From Atopobium sp. UBA6362 (GTDB lineage: Bacteria; Actinomycetota; Coriobacteriia; Coriobacteriales; Atopobiaceae), in assembly GCA_002440065.1 (NCBI GenBank), contig DJRK01000058.1, forward strand, positions 17,375 to 40,110: a stretch of DNA of 22,736 nt, in the 5' to 3' direction. Shown one piece after another: positions 12,533 through 19,084 of this stretch (positions within the stretch are counted from its first letter, which is position 1; the number at the start of each line of letters is the position of its first letter). The position numbers and the translations under genes are program-made. The notes below the pieces were generated by a model that searched no databases, was not told the origin of the DNA, and worked only from the letters and a program-made list of their open reading frames with translations.

Positions 12533-13110
12533 TCGACTGCCTCTACGCCCGCCTCGGCACGTGCTACCGCGCCCTCACCTGCGAGGAGACGGGCGAGTTC
12601 GAGCGCTGCGACACGCGGGAGAGGCCGCTGCTCGACGAGCGCGACCTGGCTCCGAAGAAGCGCCCGAAGCCGAAGGCGAGGCCGAAGGGGGAGCCTTCTG
12701 ACCGCGGGCTCGCGACCGTGGAGCAGACCTCCAAGGCCAGGCAGTGGGTGGCCGAGTGGACGCGCGACTGGTGCAGCCAGCGGACGCTCGCGAGGGCGAC
12801 CGGCGCGTCGGCATCGGCGATATCGCGTCTGGTGGCATCGCGCCCTACGAGGCTGTCGAAGGAGAACTACGAGGCCCTGAGACGTGCCCACGACGCAGGG
12901 CTGGAGCCGCGCGACGACGGGATGTGCGGCAGGGCCGAGTGCAGGCGGCTCGTCGAGGTGGCGAGGGGCATGACGGCGGTGGAGTTCCGCGACGAGTACG
13001 GGGTCACCACCACGACGGCCTACCGCCTCACGTCGGGAACGCCCGTCACCGTGCCGATGGAAGACTACGAGGCCGTGGCCGACGTGCTGCGGGAAAGGGG
13101 AAGGCAGTGA
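12529..13110 (+). CDS. HTH-containing early protein, unknown role
   Basis: ATG 12529 overlaps the previous TGA; a GTG at 12523 is two codons earlier. The 193-residue product begins with a Cys motif (CLYARLGTCYRALTCEETGE, x-C), a Lys/Pro-rich linker (KKRPKPKARPKG), and then two helix-turn-helix-like segments: SQRTLARATGASASAISRLV and, near the C-terminus, AVEFRDEYGVTTTTAYRLTS. Both look like DNA-binding XRE/HTH modules in tandem. It could be an early regulator or an origin-binding factor. The stop overlaps the next start (GTGA). Confidence 0.65.
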   Translation: MIDCLYARLGTCYRALTCEETGEFERCDTRERPLLDERDLAPKKRPKPKARPKGEPSDRGLATVEQTSKARQWVAEWTRDWCSQRTLARATGASASAISRLVASRPTRLSKENYEALRRAHDAGLEPRDDGMCGRAECRRLVEVARGMTAVEFRDEYGVTTTTAYRLTSGTPVTVPMEDYEAVADVLRERGRQ

Positions 13111-13505
13111 GCAAGCAGAAGCAGAAGGGGACGCGCTTCGAGTCGGCGGTGGTCGGCTACCTGAACGCCAACGGCATCCGAGCCGAGCGCGTCGCGCTCC
13201 ACGGCAAGGCCGATTGCGGAGACGTGAGGTTCTCCGTGGGGGCGCTCGACGCGGTGGCCGAGTGCAAGGACCGCAAGCGCAACGACTTCCCGCGTTACGT
13301 GGACGAGGCCGAGCTGGAGGCCCTGAACGCACGCGCGAGCTTCGGCGTGGCGATAGCCCACCGAGAGGGCTGCGGCGCGGCGGCGTTCGGCGACAACCTG
13401 GCCGTGATGACGCTGGACACGCTGGTGCAGCTGGTGCAGCTGGCGTCCGGGACGATAGGCGAGGCGGTCGAGCGCGGGATAGCGGAGAGGGTGATGCGCA
13501 GGTGA
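13107..13505 (+). CDS. PD-(D/E)XK nuclease, Holliday-junction-resolvase-like
   Basis: GTG start in a GTGA overlap. The 132-residue protein carries the nuclease signature: E12 in KGTRFESAVVGYL, D39 in KADCGDVRF, and the E52-x-K54 pair in AVAECKDRKR, in the order found in archaeal Hjc-like and phage resolvase-like enzymes. It probably trims or resolves branched intermediates made by ERF/SSB recombination. A restriction-type function is possible but no specificity domain is present. The C-terminal ~50 residues are helical. Confidence 0.78.
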   Translation: MSKQKQKGTRFESAVVGYLNANGIRAERVALHGKADCGDVRFSVGALDAVAECKDRKRNDFPRYVDEAELEALNARASFGVAIAHREGCGAAAFGDNLAVMTLDTLVQLVQLASGTIGEAVERGIAERVMRR

Positions 13506-13810
13506 GGAAGAGCATCCTGCAGCCGCAATGGCCCTACGACGGGCGCATACCGCCCGACGCGAGGTGCCTGCTGTGCGGGGCGCCCGCAGAGTGCCGGCAC
13601 CACGTGTACCCGGGCAACCCGAACCGCCGCATAAGCGAGGAGAACGGCTTCTGGGCGTACCTGTGCAACCGCTGCCACAACGGCTCGCCGCGGTCCGTCC
13701 ACATGGACGCGTCGCTGTCGGATGACCTCAAGCGGGCGTGCCAGGTGAGATACGAGCAGGGGCACACGCGGGAGCAGTTCCGCGCCCTGGTGGGGAGGAG
13801 CTGGCTATGA
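13502..13810 (+). CDS. zinc-binding HNH-like phage protein
   Basis: GTG start in a GTGA overlap. The 102-residue product has a metal-binding fold: CLLCGAPAECRHHVYPGN, then YLCNRCHNGSPRSVHMD, giving two C-x2-C pairs and the HH / H-N pattern of HNH-fold proteins. The C-terminal helix (QVRYEQGHTREQFRALVGRS) is typical of a phage family found next to resolvases and DnaC-like loaders. It may be a structure-specific or recombination endonuclease; the catalytic HH is present but activity is not assured. Confidence 0.75.
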   Translation: MRKSILQPQWPYDGRIPPDARCLLCGAPAECRHHVYPGNPNRRISEENGFWAYLCNRCHNGSPRSVHMDASLSDDLKRACQVRYEQGHTREQFRALVGRSWL

Positions 13811-14079
13811 CGACGTGGGTGAACGCGCACGGGGAGTTCGAGGACGACTTCGAGCCGTTCGACTGGGGCATGGCACCGGACTACAGCCCGCTGTCCGAGG
13901 CGGAGAGGCAGCGCACCCGGTACAGGGTCAGCGCGCGCCCCGTGGTCTGCATCGACACGGGTACCACGTTCCCCTCCGTTGCGGCGGCTGCGGCCTCGGT
14001 GGGCTCCGACGGAGGCGACATGCGCAGGGCTATCAAGCGCGGGTGGAGGTTCCGCGGGATGAGATGGAGGTACGCATGA
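13807..14079 (+). CDS. NUMOD1-like DNA-binding orphan
   Basis: ATG 13807 in an ATGA overlap. The 90-residue product has an acidic N-terminus (GEFEDDFEPFDWGMAPDY) and a C-terminal module VVCIDTGTTFPSVAAAAASV ... DMRRAIKRGWRFRGMRWRY. This matches the NUMOD1-type DNA-binding repeat (V-x-C-x-x-T-G-x-x-F-x-S-x-x-x-A-A ... G-W-R-F) normally fused to homing nucleases. Here no nuclease is attached, so it may be a stand-alone regulator or a remnant. Confidence 0.65.
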   Translation: MTTWVNAHGEFEDDFEPFDWGMAPDYSPLSEAERQRTRYRVSARPVVCIDTGTTFPSVAAAAASVGSDGGDMRRAIKRGWRFRGMRWRYA

Positions 14080-14267
14080 GGCAGCAGCGGGTCATGGCGT
14101 GTCCCGAGTGGCGCGACTACTGGTGCGACAGGTGCCGGCGCGGCCACAACGGCGTGGGCCAGTGCAAGGGCAGCGTCAAGAACGTCGTCTCCGACGGCAA
14201 GGGCGGTTGGAAGTGCAAGCGGTACAGGTTCGACTTCGAGGCTTACGAGAGGATGGAAGCAAGATGA
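14076..14267 (+). CDS. small zinc-finger-like protein
   Basis: ATG 14076 in an ATGA overlap. The 63-residue basic product contains C-P-E-W-x4-W-C-D-R-C-x4-H and later Cys (GQCKGSV, GWKCKRYRF), enough ligands for one or two zinc sites. No family recognised. It follows the NUMOD1-like protein and is coupled to the next short frame. Confidence 0.6.
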   Translation: MRQQRVMACPEWRDYWCDRCRRGHNGVGQCKGSVKNVVSDGKGGWKCKRYRFDFEAYERMEAR

Positions 14268-14305
14268 GGTACGAGGACATGCAGCTGGCAAAGGAGGAGT
14301 CATGA
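14264..14305 (+). CDS. 13-codon mini-ORF, possible coupling peptide
   Basis: ATG 14264 overlaps the previous stop as ATGA, and its own stop overlaps the next ATG the same way (14302-14305). It encodes MRYEDMQLAKEES, and the AAGGAGG inside it is the ribosome site of the next gene. It could be a coupling device that hands ribosomes on, or the remnant N-terminus of a lost gene. Expression is not shown. Confidence 0.35.
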   Translation: MRYEDMQLAKEES

Positions 14306-14571
14306 GCGAGGAGATACCGGAGCTCGAGTGGCACGAGACCGTCCACTGCTATGGGGACGAGTCCGGCAGGTACAACGTCACCTTGACCGAGTGGCACGAC
14401 GATTTCAGAGACCGCGACGAGGTGGCGGCGGCGGTGTACGTGGACGGCAGGGAGCGGTTCCATAGCGGCTATTCCGAGTACGGCACCGACCTTGCGGCGG
14501 CGCAGGACGTGCTCGCCTTCTACGTCAAGATGGCCGACGTGACGAGGGAGCTGCACGATGGAGACGCCTGA
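14302..14571 (+). CDS. unknown early protein
   Basis: ATG 14302 with AAGGAGG upstream. The 89-residue product is acidic and mixed alpha/beta (HETVHCYGDESGRYNVTLTE, VAAAVYVDGRERFHSGYSEY, ending AFYVKMADVTRELHDGDA). No motif recognised. It overlaps the DUF3310 gene by 14 bases. Confidence 0.65.
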   Translation: MSEEIPELEWHETVHCYGDESGRYNVTLTEWHDDFRDRDEVAAAVYVDGRERFHSGYSEYGTDLAAAQDVLAFYVKMADVTRELHDGDA

Positions 14572-14776
14572 GCACTACCGCCCCGAGGACGGGAGGCCCG
14601 AGGCTATCGAGGTCATCGAGGTCGTGCTGCGCAGCGCGGGCCTGGACTATGCCCGGACATTCGCGCTCGGCAACGTTCTGAAGTACGCGCTGAGGGCTGG
14701 CCGCAAGGGCGACTGGCGCGAGGACTGCGAGAAGGCGGGGAGCTACGCCCGCCGCATGGTCGAGGGGGAGTGGTGA
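14558..14776 (+). CDS. DUF3310-family phage protein
   Basis: The 72-residue product reads METPEHYRPEDGRPEAIEVI ... LGNVLKYALRAGRKGDWREDCEKAGSYARRM. The HY near the start, I-E-V-I, then G-N-x-x-K-Y-x-x-R-A-G-R-K-G and a closing helix are the signature of DUF3310 (PF11753), a small helical phage family linked to nucleotide-metabolism-type folds. Function is unknown. The stop overlaps the next ATG (TGATG). Confidence 0.82.
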   Translation: METPEHYRPEDGRPEAIEVIEVVLRSAGLDYARTFALGNVLKYALRAGRKGDWREDCEKAGSYARRMVEGEW

Positions 14777-15114
14777 TGGAGAAGATCAAGAGATGCCCGT
14801 TCTGCGGGTCGATTGTGGACGTTACTTTGTACAAAGTCTCGAAAGCACCGTTCTTCACCTGCATGAACGGCAAGTGCGGAGCCGTAGTCACATTCTCCGA
14901 AGATAACAGTTGCAGGTTCGCCGCCGATAGTTTCGAGCGCTGGAACAAGAGGGCGATGAAGGCTAGCGAAACTGACGGGCCGACGTGCGAGATGTACCCC
15001 GCCTCCGATTGGGACGAGGGAGCCGAGGGCTGGGTCTGCGGCAATTGCGGCCACACGACGCTGGAGCTGCCCAGGTACTGCCCGAACTGCGGGGCGGTGG
15101 TCGAGAATGGCTAG
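14776..15114 (+). CDS. Lar-like zinc-ribbon protein with a second ribbon
   Basis: ATG 14776 in a TGATG overlap. The 112-residue protein opens KRCPFCGSIVDVTLYK ... FTCMNGKCGAVVTF ... SFERWNKRA, the standard Lar-type restriction-alleviation fold (CPFCG, second Cys pair, W-N-x-R). Unlike classic Lar, ~45 residues follow with another zinc ribbon: WVCGNCGHTTLELPRYCPNCGA. Lar family members can modulate type I restriction-modification; here that role is inferred from the fold. The TTTGTACAAA-like A/T stretch at its 5' end is unusual for this operon. Confidence 0.75.
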   Translation: MEKIKRCPFCGSIVDVTLYKVSKAPFFTCMNGKCGAVVTFSEDNSCRFAADSFERWNKRAMKASETDGPTCEMYPASDWDEGAEGWVCGNCGHTTLELPRYCPNCGAVVENG

Positions 15115-15190
15115 CTTCCTGGCGGGCTTCGCGTCCGGCATCGTGGCGATGTCGGCGCTGCTCGGGACGAGCGATTGGGGGAGACGGTGA
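15107..15190 (+). CDS. 27-residue membrane microprotein
   Basis: ATG 15107 overlaps the Lar-like gene by 8 bases; its stop overlaps the methylase GTG (GTGA). The product MASFLAGFASGIVAMSALLG then TSDWGRR is one membrane helix with a positive C-terminus. The tight double overlap argues for a real translated frame. Function unknown. Confidence 0.5.
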   Translation: MASFLAGFASGIVAMSALLGTSDWGRR

Positions 15191-16049
15191 GGTATGGATT
15201 GCCCTACAAAGGCAGCAAGTCCGGCATCGCCGAATGGGTGGTCGCCCACCTGCCAGCCGCCAACGTCCTGGTGGACGTGTTCGCGGGCGGGTGCGCCGTC
15301 ACGCACTGCGCCCTGCTGTCAGGCAAGTACGAGCATGTCGTGGCCAACGACCTCACTGACGCGCCCGGGGTCTTCCGCGCCGCGTGCGAGGGCGAGTTCG
15401 ACGGCTCCTCCACCGTCCCGGACAAGGGGCAGTTCCACCAGCTCAAGTCCGAGGACGAGGCACTCGCGATCCTCTACAGCTTCGGCAACGACAAGGAGAG
15501 CTACCTGTGGGGAGCGTCCGAGCGCGTGAAGGTCGAGGCCTCCAGGATGCTGTCCGCCCCGTCGCTGCACGAACGGCGGATGCACTACCGAAAGTTCATG
15601 CAGACGCTCCGCGAAGATGGCGTCCCGAGCGGGGACAAGTCGCACGTGGGCTGCCTGGAAGGGCTGGAAAGGTTGCAAGGGCTGGAAAGGTTGCAAGGGC
15701 TGGAAGGGCTGGAAAGGCTGCACGTGTCGCGCCTCGACTACCGCATGGTGCCCGTCCCGGTGGGGGGGTGGTCTACGCCGACCCGCCATACGTCGGGACG
15801 AGCGCAAGTGGGTACGCGGCCTTCGACTATGGAGAGTACGTCGAATGGCTCGGCTCCGTCCCGTTCCCCGTCATCGGCAGCGGCTACGAGGTGCCGGACG
15901 GGTGCGTCGAGGTCGACCGCAAGCCCAAGCGCGTCACGATGGCGGCATCGTCGAATGGTAAGACGCGAGACGAGTTGCTCTACGTCCAGGAGCGCTACCT
16001 GGACGCGGTCGAATGGCCGGTTGGGTACGAGCCGAAACGAAACTGTTAA
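15187..16049 (+). pseudogene. DNA adenine methylase (D12-like), frameshifted in a G7 run
   Basis: GTG start in a GTGA overlap. The first frame carries the N-terminal motifs of D12-class N6-adenine methylases: RYGLPYKGSKSGIAEWVV and the AdoMet-binding LVDVFAGGCAVTHCALLSG. The second half, in the -1 frame, begins GGVVYADPPYVGTSASGY with the catalytic DPPY and runs to a TAA at 16047-16049. The frames join at seven G (15762-15768); eight G would restore one reading frame of about 287 codons. Without a shift the first frame ends at 16080 with nonsense sequence. This may be a real mutation, a sequencing error, a phase-variable switch, or a programmed -1 slip. The enzyme would methylate adenine and protect phage DNA or alter gene expression. 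Confidence 0.85.
15655..15720 (+). repeat. tandem repeat inside the methylase (L-E-x-L-Q units)
   Basis: An 18-base unit GGGCTGGAAAGGTTGCAA occurs at 15661-15678 and 15679-15696, flanked by partial copies. It encodes repeating G-L-E-R-L-Q six-mers between the methylase N-terminal part and its DPPY part, predicted as an amphipathic helix of changeable length. Confidence 0.85.
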
Positions 16050-16054
16050 CAACA

Positions 16055-16083
16055 TTGCAAAACGATATGAAATAAGTTAATAT
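16055..16083 (+). promoter_or_regulatory. promoter of hicAB
   Basis: TTGCAA (16055-16060), 17-base spacer, TAATAT (16078-16083) in a strongly A/T-rich island (16040-16090) that stands out from the surroundings. A GATAT...ATATC inverted repeat spans the spacer and -10, a possible HicB operator. The module can thus be expressed independently of the early operon. Confidence 0.6.
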
Positions 16084-16112
16084 ATATCTCGCGGTACGGA
16101 AGGAGGAATCGC

Positions 16113-16301
16113 ATGCAACCACCTACATACCGCGAGATAATCCGCAGGTTGTTCTCCGAGGGCTTCGCCGAAGCGAAATCCAACGGTGACCACAGGAGGT
16201 TCCGGAAGGGGCCACTGAGGGTGACCGTCAGGAACCAGGGCAATGACCACCCGTCCTGGCAGGAATGGGGCTATATACGGAGGCAAGCGGGTTGGCTCTA
16301 G
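16113..16301 (+). CDS. hicA: HicA-type toxin (mRNA interferase)
   Basis: ATG 16113 with GGAGGA upstream. The 62-residue product has the HicA layout: YREIIRRLFSEGFAEAKSNGDHRRFRKGPLRVTV ... WGYIRRQAGWL. The catalytic His is the one in N-G-D-H (usually G-S-H), followed by the basic R-R-F strand. HicA is a small double-stranded-RNA-binding-fold RNase that cleaves mRNA. It precedes hicB as usual, after its own promoter. The G-D-H in place of G-S-H is a mild departure. Confidence 0.83.
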   Translation: MQPPTYREIIRRLFSEGFAEAKSNGDHRRFRKGPLRVTVRNQGNDHPSWQEWGYIRRQAGWL

Positions 16302-16307
16302 GGTCGA

Positions 16308-16330
16308 GGGCGGGGCACGATGTCCCGCCC
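16308..16330 (+). terminator. hairpin between hicA and hicB
   Basis: GGGCGGG (16308-16314) pairs with CCCGCCC (16324-16330) around a 9-base loop, 6 bases after hicA. No T tract follows. It may reduce read-through or stabilise the hicA part relative to hicB; the hicB ribosome site GGAGGAAGGG is downstream of it. Confidence 0.45.
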
Positions 16331-16353
16331 GCTTCTCGTCTGGAGGAAGGGAA

Positions 16354-16818
16354 ATGAAGCTGACAGGAGAATGCGTCCTGGTCAAGGACGGGGACGTGTG
16401 GACCGCGACGTTCCCACAGTTCGGGTTCGCAGCGACAAGCGGGAAGACGCGAGCCGAGGCGATCGGGAACGCGCAGGAGGTCTTGGAGCTCGAGGCGTCT
16501 GACCTTATGGACGACGGGGCTCGAGCCCCAAGGATGACGCACGTCGCAGAAGTGGTCGTACTCACCGCAGACGTCTCCGAGGACGAGTCGCGCGCTATGT
16601 CTTGCCTTACGCAGGCGCAGGCAGCAGACGAGCTCGGGGTATCGCGTCCGAGGGTGTCCGCTCTCGTCTCCTCGGGAAAGCTGGACGTCGAGGAGGTAGG
16701 CGGGCGCAAGATGGTGACCATCGAATCGCTGAACCGCTACCGCGCCGAGCCGCGTGTGCCCGGCAGGCCGAAATCGGCCCCATGTCCCGCAGGCGACGCG
16801 GTAGAATCGTCTGGATGA
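16354..16818 (+). CDS. hicB: HicB-type antitoxin with C-terminal MerR-like HTH
   Basis: ATG 16354 with GGAGGAAGGG upstream. The 154-residue protein has the HicB RNase-H-like fold at the N-terminus (VKDGDVWTATFPQFGFAATS then TRAEAIGNAQEVLELEASDL) that binds HicA. The C-terminal part is an HTH_17/excisionase-type DNA-binding domain: LTQAQAADELGVSRPRVSAL then SGKLDVEEVGGRKMVTIESL. HicB proteins carry different DNA-binding tails; this type allows it to repress the promoter at 16055-16083. The last ~20 residues are Pro/Ala-rich. Confidence 0.83.
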   Translation: MKLTGECVLVKDGDVWTATFPQFGFAATSGKTRAEAIGNAQEVLELEASDLMDDGARAPRMTHVAEVVVLTADVSEDESRAMSCLTQAQAADELGVSRPRVSALVSSGKLDVEEVGGRKMVTIESLNRYRAEPRVPGRPKSAPCPAGDAVESSG

Positions 16819-16837
16819 GACGTCACCAGGAGGCGAG

Positions 16838-17182
16838 ATGGCCTACGACGGCATAACGCTCTTCAACGCGTGCGAGGACGCGCTCGACGAGTGGGAGGCG
16901 GCTATAGACGAGCGCCAGGCCGCGCACGACGCGGCAATCGAGGCCAAACGCGCCTACCGCGTCGCCCTCACCGCCGAGATGGGCAGGCTCGATATCGCCG
17001 TCACGGCCCGCGAGGCCTGGGCCAAGGGCATCCCGTCCGTGGCCGACCTGAGGGCCGAGGCCGAGCGCATGGAGAACGCCGCCGAATGCGCCGACTCCGC
17101 GATGTACTACCGCATGGAGCGCTACCGCCACTTGAAGTGGATGCTCGAATCCGAGCTGCGCCGCCCGGAACGGGGCGCGTGA
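16838..17182 (+). CDS. helical protein of unknown function
   Basis: ATG 16838 with AGGAGG upstream. The 114-residue product is nearly all helix with coiled-coil heptads (NACEDALDEWEAAIDERQAA, RAEAERMENAAECADSAMYY, RYRHLKWMLESELRR). No motif recognised. Its stop overlaps the next ATG (TGATG), so it opens a three-gene run with the HTH and YjcQ-like genes. Confidence 0.7.
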   Translation: MAYDGITLFNACEDALDEWEAAIDERQAAHDAAIEAKRAYRVALTAEMGRLDIAVTAREAWAKGIPSVADLRAEAERMENAAECADSAMYYRMERYRHLKWMLESELRRPERGA

Positions 17183-17394
17183 TGGGCACCGCCGAATCGC
17201 TGCGCGAGGCGATGGAATCGCGCGGGCTGTCCGTCGCCGTCGTGGCCGGTACTGCCGGGATATCCGAGCGCACGCTCTATCGAATGCGCAAGCAGGCGGG
17301 CTACGGCACCCTGGAGTCGTGGCTCGCCGTGTCCGACGCGATTGGCTGCGGCCTGGACGAGCTAACGGGGGCGGGTGGATGGACGAATCGCTGA
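17182..17394 (+). CDS. XRE-type HTH regulator
   Basis: ATG 17182 in a TGATG overlap. The 70-residue product is an HTH domain: LREAMESRGLSVAVVAGTAG, then ISERTLYRMRKQAGYGTLES and WLAVSDAIGCGLDEL. The layout fits small Cro/C1-type regulators. It overlaps the next gene by 16 bases. It could control the reverse operon that starts just beyond, or late functions. Confidence 0.72.
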   Translation: MGTAESLREAMESRGLSVAVVAGTAGISERTLYRMRKQAGYGTLESWLAVSDAIGCGLDELTGAGGWTNR

Positions 17395-17693
17395 AGGTGG
17401 CCTACAGGGCGCTGAGGGCGCTCCGCTCCCAGATGGGCAACGAGGAATGCGACCCCGACGCGCTGTCCCCGGAATCGCTCGAGACCAGCCGCGCGATGCG
17501 CGACAACGTCCTGCTGATGCTCGCGGAAGACGGGTACGTCAGGGGCGTGTCCGCCATCTCCTGCGACGCGCAGCGAGAAATCGCGCTCTCGAACTCCAGG
17601 ATAACCATGCGCGGGCTGGAGTTCCTCGAGTCGGACTCCACGATGCGCCGCGCCGCGGACGCCGCGAGGGGCATCCGCGAGATGCTGCCCTAA
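17379..17693 (+). CDS. YjcQ-family protein
   Basis: ATG 17379 inside the preceding gene. The 104-residue product starts DESLKVAYRALRALRSQMGN and ends ITMRGLEFLESDSTMRRAADAARGIREM. The I-T-x-x-G-x-E-F/Y-L-E-x-x-S-x-M-x-x-A pattern and winged-helix-like layout are those of YjcQ (PF09639), a small phage/prophage protein of unknown function with a winged-helix fold. Its stop and that of the opposing gene overlap by 4 bases with no terminator between. Confidence 0.75.
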   Translation: MDESLKVAYRALRALRSQMGNEECDPDALSPESLETSRAMRDNVLLMLAEDGYVRGVSAISCDAQREIALSNSRITMRGLEFLESDSTMRRAADAARGIREMLP

Positions 17694-18022
17694 TCCGTCT
17701 GGAGCTTCGAGATGGCCTGCTCCAGGCGCTCGACTTCCGCCTTCGCCTTCTCCAGCTGCTGCTCCAGCTCCCGCTTCCTGCTGTCCGTCCCGAGCGTCGG
17801 CGAGTCTATGACGATGGCTCCTTTTGGCAGCTCTTCGGTATCCGGAACCGCGGCCAACGAGAATCCGCAAGCTGCGAGCAGGTCTGCGAGAATAGTTGCC
17901 TTTGTCGATCCTGCCATTATGCTTGTAGCGTACTGTCTGGTGTGGCCGAGGCGCGGACCTAGTGCCGTTATGCCAAGCCCTGCGGCTTCAGCTGCCGCCC
18001 TGATCGTGCCGTTCACGTCCAT
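17690..18022 (-). CDS. HTH regulator with C-terminal coiled coil
   Basis: ATG 18022, just after the stop of the preceding reverse gene. The 110-residue product has an N-terminal XRE-like HTH (ALGPRLGHTRQYATSIMAGS, ILADLLAACGFSL), a short linker, and a long C-terminal coiled coil (RKRELEQQLEKAKAEVERLE, QAISKLQ) that should dimerise it. It is the last gene of the reverse accessory operon. Genes of this type pair with the preceding 65-residue protein in several mobile elements (from memory). Confidence 0.72.
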   Translation of the reverse strand: MDVNGTIRAAAEAAGLGITALGPRLGHTRQYATSIMAGSTKATILADLLAACGFSLAAVPDTEELPKGAIVIDSPTLGTDSRKRELEQQLEKAKAEVERLEQAISKLQTD

Positions 18023-18025
18023 TCT

Positions 18026-18223
18026 CTACCAGGCCTCCCCGGCATACGGCGCGAAGCTCTCCCCGAACCTCTCCTCGTGTGCCTCCGCATACGCCTCGAA
18101 GAACTCCTGGTCACCGCATGGCGCCATCTCCGCGTGCAGCTCCTCTCTGATACCGTCGTCCATCATGTTGACAGCCGCCTTGAAATCCACCTCGGCGCCG
18201 TTCTCGTCGAATACCTTGCTCAT
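18026..18223 (-). CDS. small acidic conserved mobile-element protein
   Basis: ATG 18223 with AAAGGA upstream on the reverse strand. The 65-residue acidic product reads MSKVFDENGAEVDFKAAVNM, MDDGIREELHAEMAPCGDQE, FFEAYAEAHEERFGESF. I recall near-identical layouts (D-E-N-G-x-x-V-D-F-x-A-A-V, A-P-C-x-x-Q-E-F-F-x-A-Y) in phages, plasmids and integrative elements of gut Gram-positives, but no function. It ends 3 bases before the HTH gene start. Confidence 0.72.
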   Translation of the reverse strand: MSKVFDENGAEVDFKAAVNMMDDGIREELHAEMAPCGDQEFFEAYAEAHEERFGESFAPYAGEAW

Positions 18224-18262
18224 GACACTGCATCCTTTCCGACAGAATGTCTCTCGCTCGTG

Positions 18263-18685
18263 TTAGTCTCTCGTGCTCTCCTTCGCCGCATCCAGCGCTG
18301 GGTCGTGTTCCTCGGGGAAGAACGCCTCGACCTGGAACCCGCGCTCCCGCGCTATCCTGGCGGCTTCCCGCGTGGCCGCGTTCACCATCCCGTATGGTGC
18401 GGGACCTCTCCCGTGGACGTCGTGCTCCTTCTGGCTGCGGTAGTAGGCCACTGAGACGGTCTTCGCGCCAGGTGCGGAATCGAGTGCGGACACGGCCGCC
18501 TCGACCATCGAGTCGAACTGCACGCGCATCCCCGCGAGCCACGTCCAGGCGGTCTCCGGCGGCTTCCCGTCGCGCTCCCAGTACTGCACGGTACGTCGCG
18601 TCACGTGGCAGCCCTGCGCCACGTCGGTCTGGGAAAGCCCCATGGCGTCGCGCTCCATGCGAAAACCGCCCCTAGTCCTGACCAT
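18263..18685 (-). CDS. HTH regulator, Aca2/YdiL (DUF1870)-like
   Basis: ATG 18685 with GAGGAGG just upstream. The 140-residue product has an N-terminal HTH: MERDAMGLSQTDVAQGCHVT, RRTVQYWERDGKPP, then ~85 residues with ALDSAPGAKTVSVAYYRSQK and YGMVNAATREAARIARERGF. HTH plus a tyrosine-containing C-terminal domain (Y-Y-R, then a helix and V-x-A-F-F strand) is the arrangement of YdiL/DUF1870 and Aca2-type proteins, which repress anti-CRISPR operons by binding inverted repeats. The resemblance is by eye and moderate. It overlaps the next upstream gene by 14 bases. Confidence 0.6.
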   Translation of the reverse strand: MVRTRGGFRMERDAMGLSQTDVAQGCHVTRRTVQYWERDGKPPETAWTWLAGMRVQFDSMVEAAVSALDSAPGAKTVSVAYYRSQKEHDVHGRGPAPYGMVNAATREAARIARERGFQVEAFFPEEHDPALDAAKESTRD

Positions 18686-18953
18686 CGAACCCCTCCTCGA
18701 AATCGACTATGTAGACCTCCACGACGCGGTAGAACGTCGCCGTGCCGAAGCACTGGGACTTGCATTCAGTCGCGAACTCCCTGCAAATGGCGTTCGCCGT
18801 CCTGCGCTCCGGGCAGATCGTCAACGTCTTGAAATCGGCCTCTGCCGTCACCTTGCCGTCGAGCTTGCAGACCCCGTAGTCCGCGTCGGCGAAACCGACC
18901 CGCTGCACGGCCCACCCGGTGCCCTGTTCGTTGAAATTGTCCTTGCCCCACAT
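18672..18953 (-). CDS. unknown accessory protein
   Basis: Start set at ATG 18953, preceded by AGGAGGAAGGGG. The 93-residue product (MWGKDNFNEQGTGWAVQRVG, FADADYGVCKLDGKVTAEAD, FATECKSQCFGTATFYRVVE) is beta-rich with five Cys (C-x4-C-F-G). It ends in an acidic tail. No family recognised. It overlaps the Aca2-like gene by 14 bases, so the two are coupled. Confidence 0.65.
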   Translation of the reverse strand: MWGKDNFNEQGTGWAVQRVGFADADYGVCKLDGKVTAEADFKTLTICPERRTANAICREFATECKSQCFGTATFYRVVEVYIVDFEEGFDGQD

Positions 18954-19015
18954 GAGAAACCCCTTCCTCCTGGGAACGCCCAGAATCGTACCATCTGCCG
19001 CCGCCGAATGCGACG

Positions 19016-19084
19016 CTACGAGAACTCGATTAGCGTGCACAGGCCGAAGAACGCGGCCAGCCCCACGCCGAACGCGGCTAGCAT
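19016..19084 (-). CDS. 22-residue membrane microprotein
   Basis: ATG 19084 lies across the stop of the upstream gene. The product MLAAFGVGLAAFFGLCTLIE, FS is one hydrophobic helix with almost no soluble part. The overlap with the upstream gene end supports coupling. Translation is not shown. Confidence 0.4.
   Translation of the reverse strand: MLAAFGVGLAAFFGLCTLIEFS

Noticed and set aside
12232..13515. 427-residue reverse open frame rich in Arg, Pro and Ser
   Set aside because: Antisense to four forward genes with coupled starts; composition is typical of a GC-rich shadow frame.
15769..16080. continuation of the first methylase frame to 16080
   Set aside because: Beyond the G7 run it is Ser/Arg-rich nonsense, while the other frame carries DPPY and ends cleanly at 16049.
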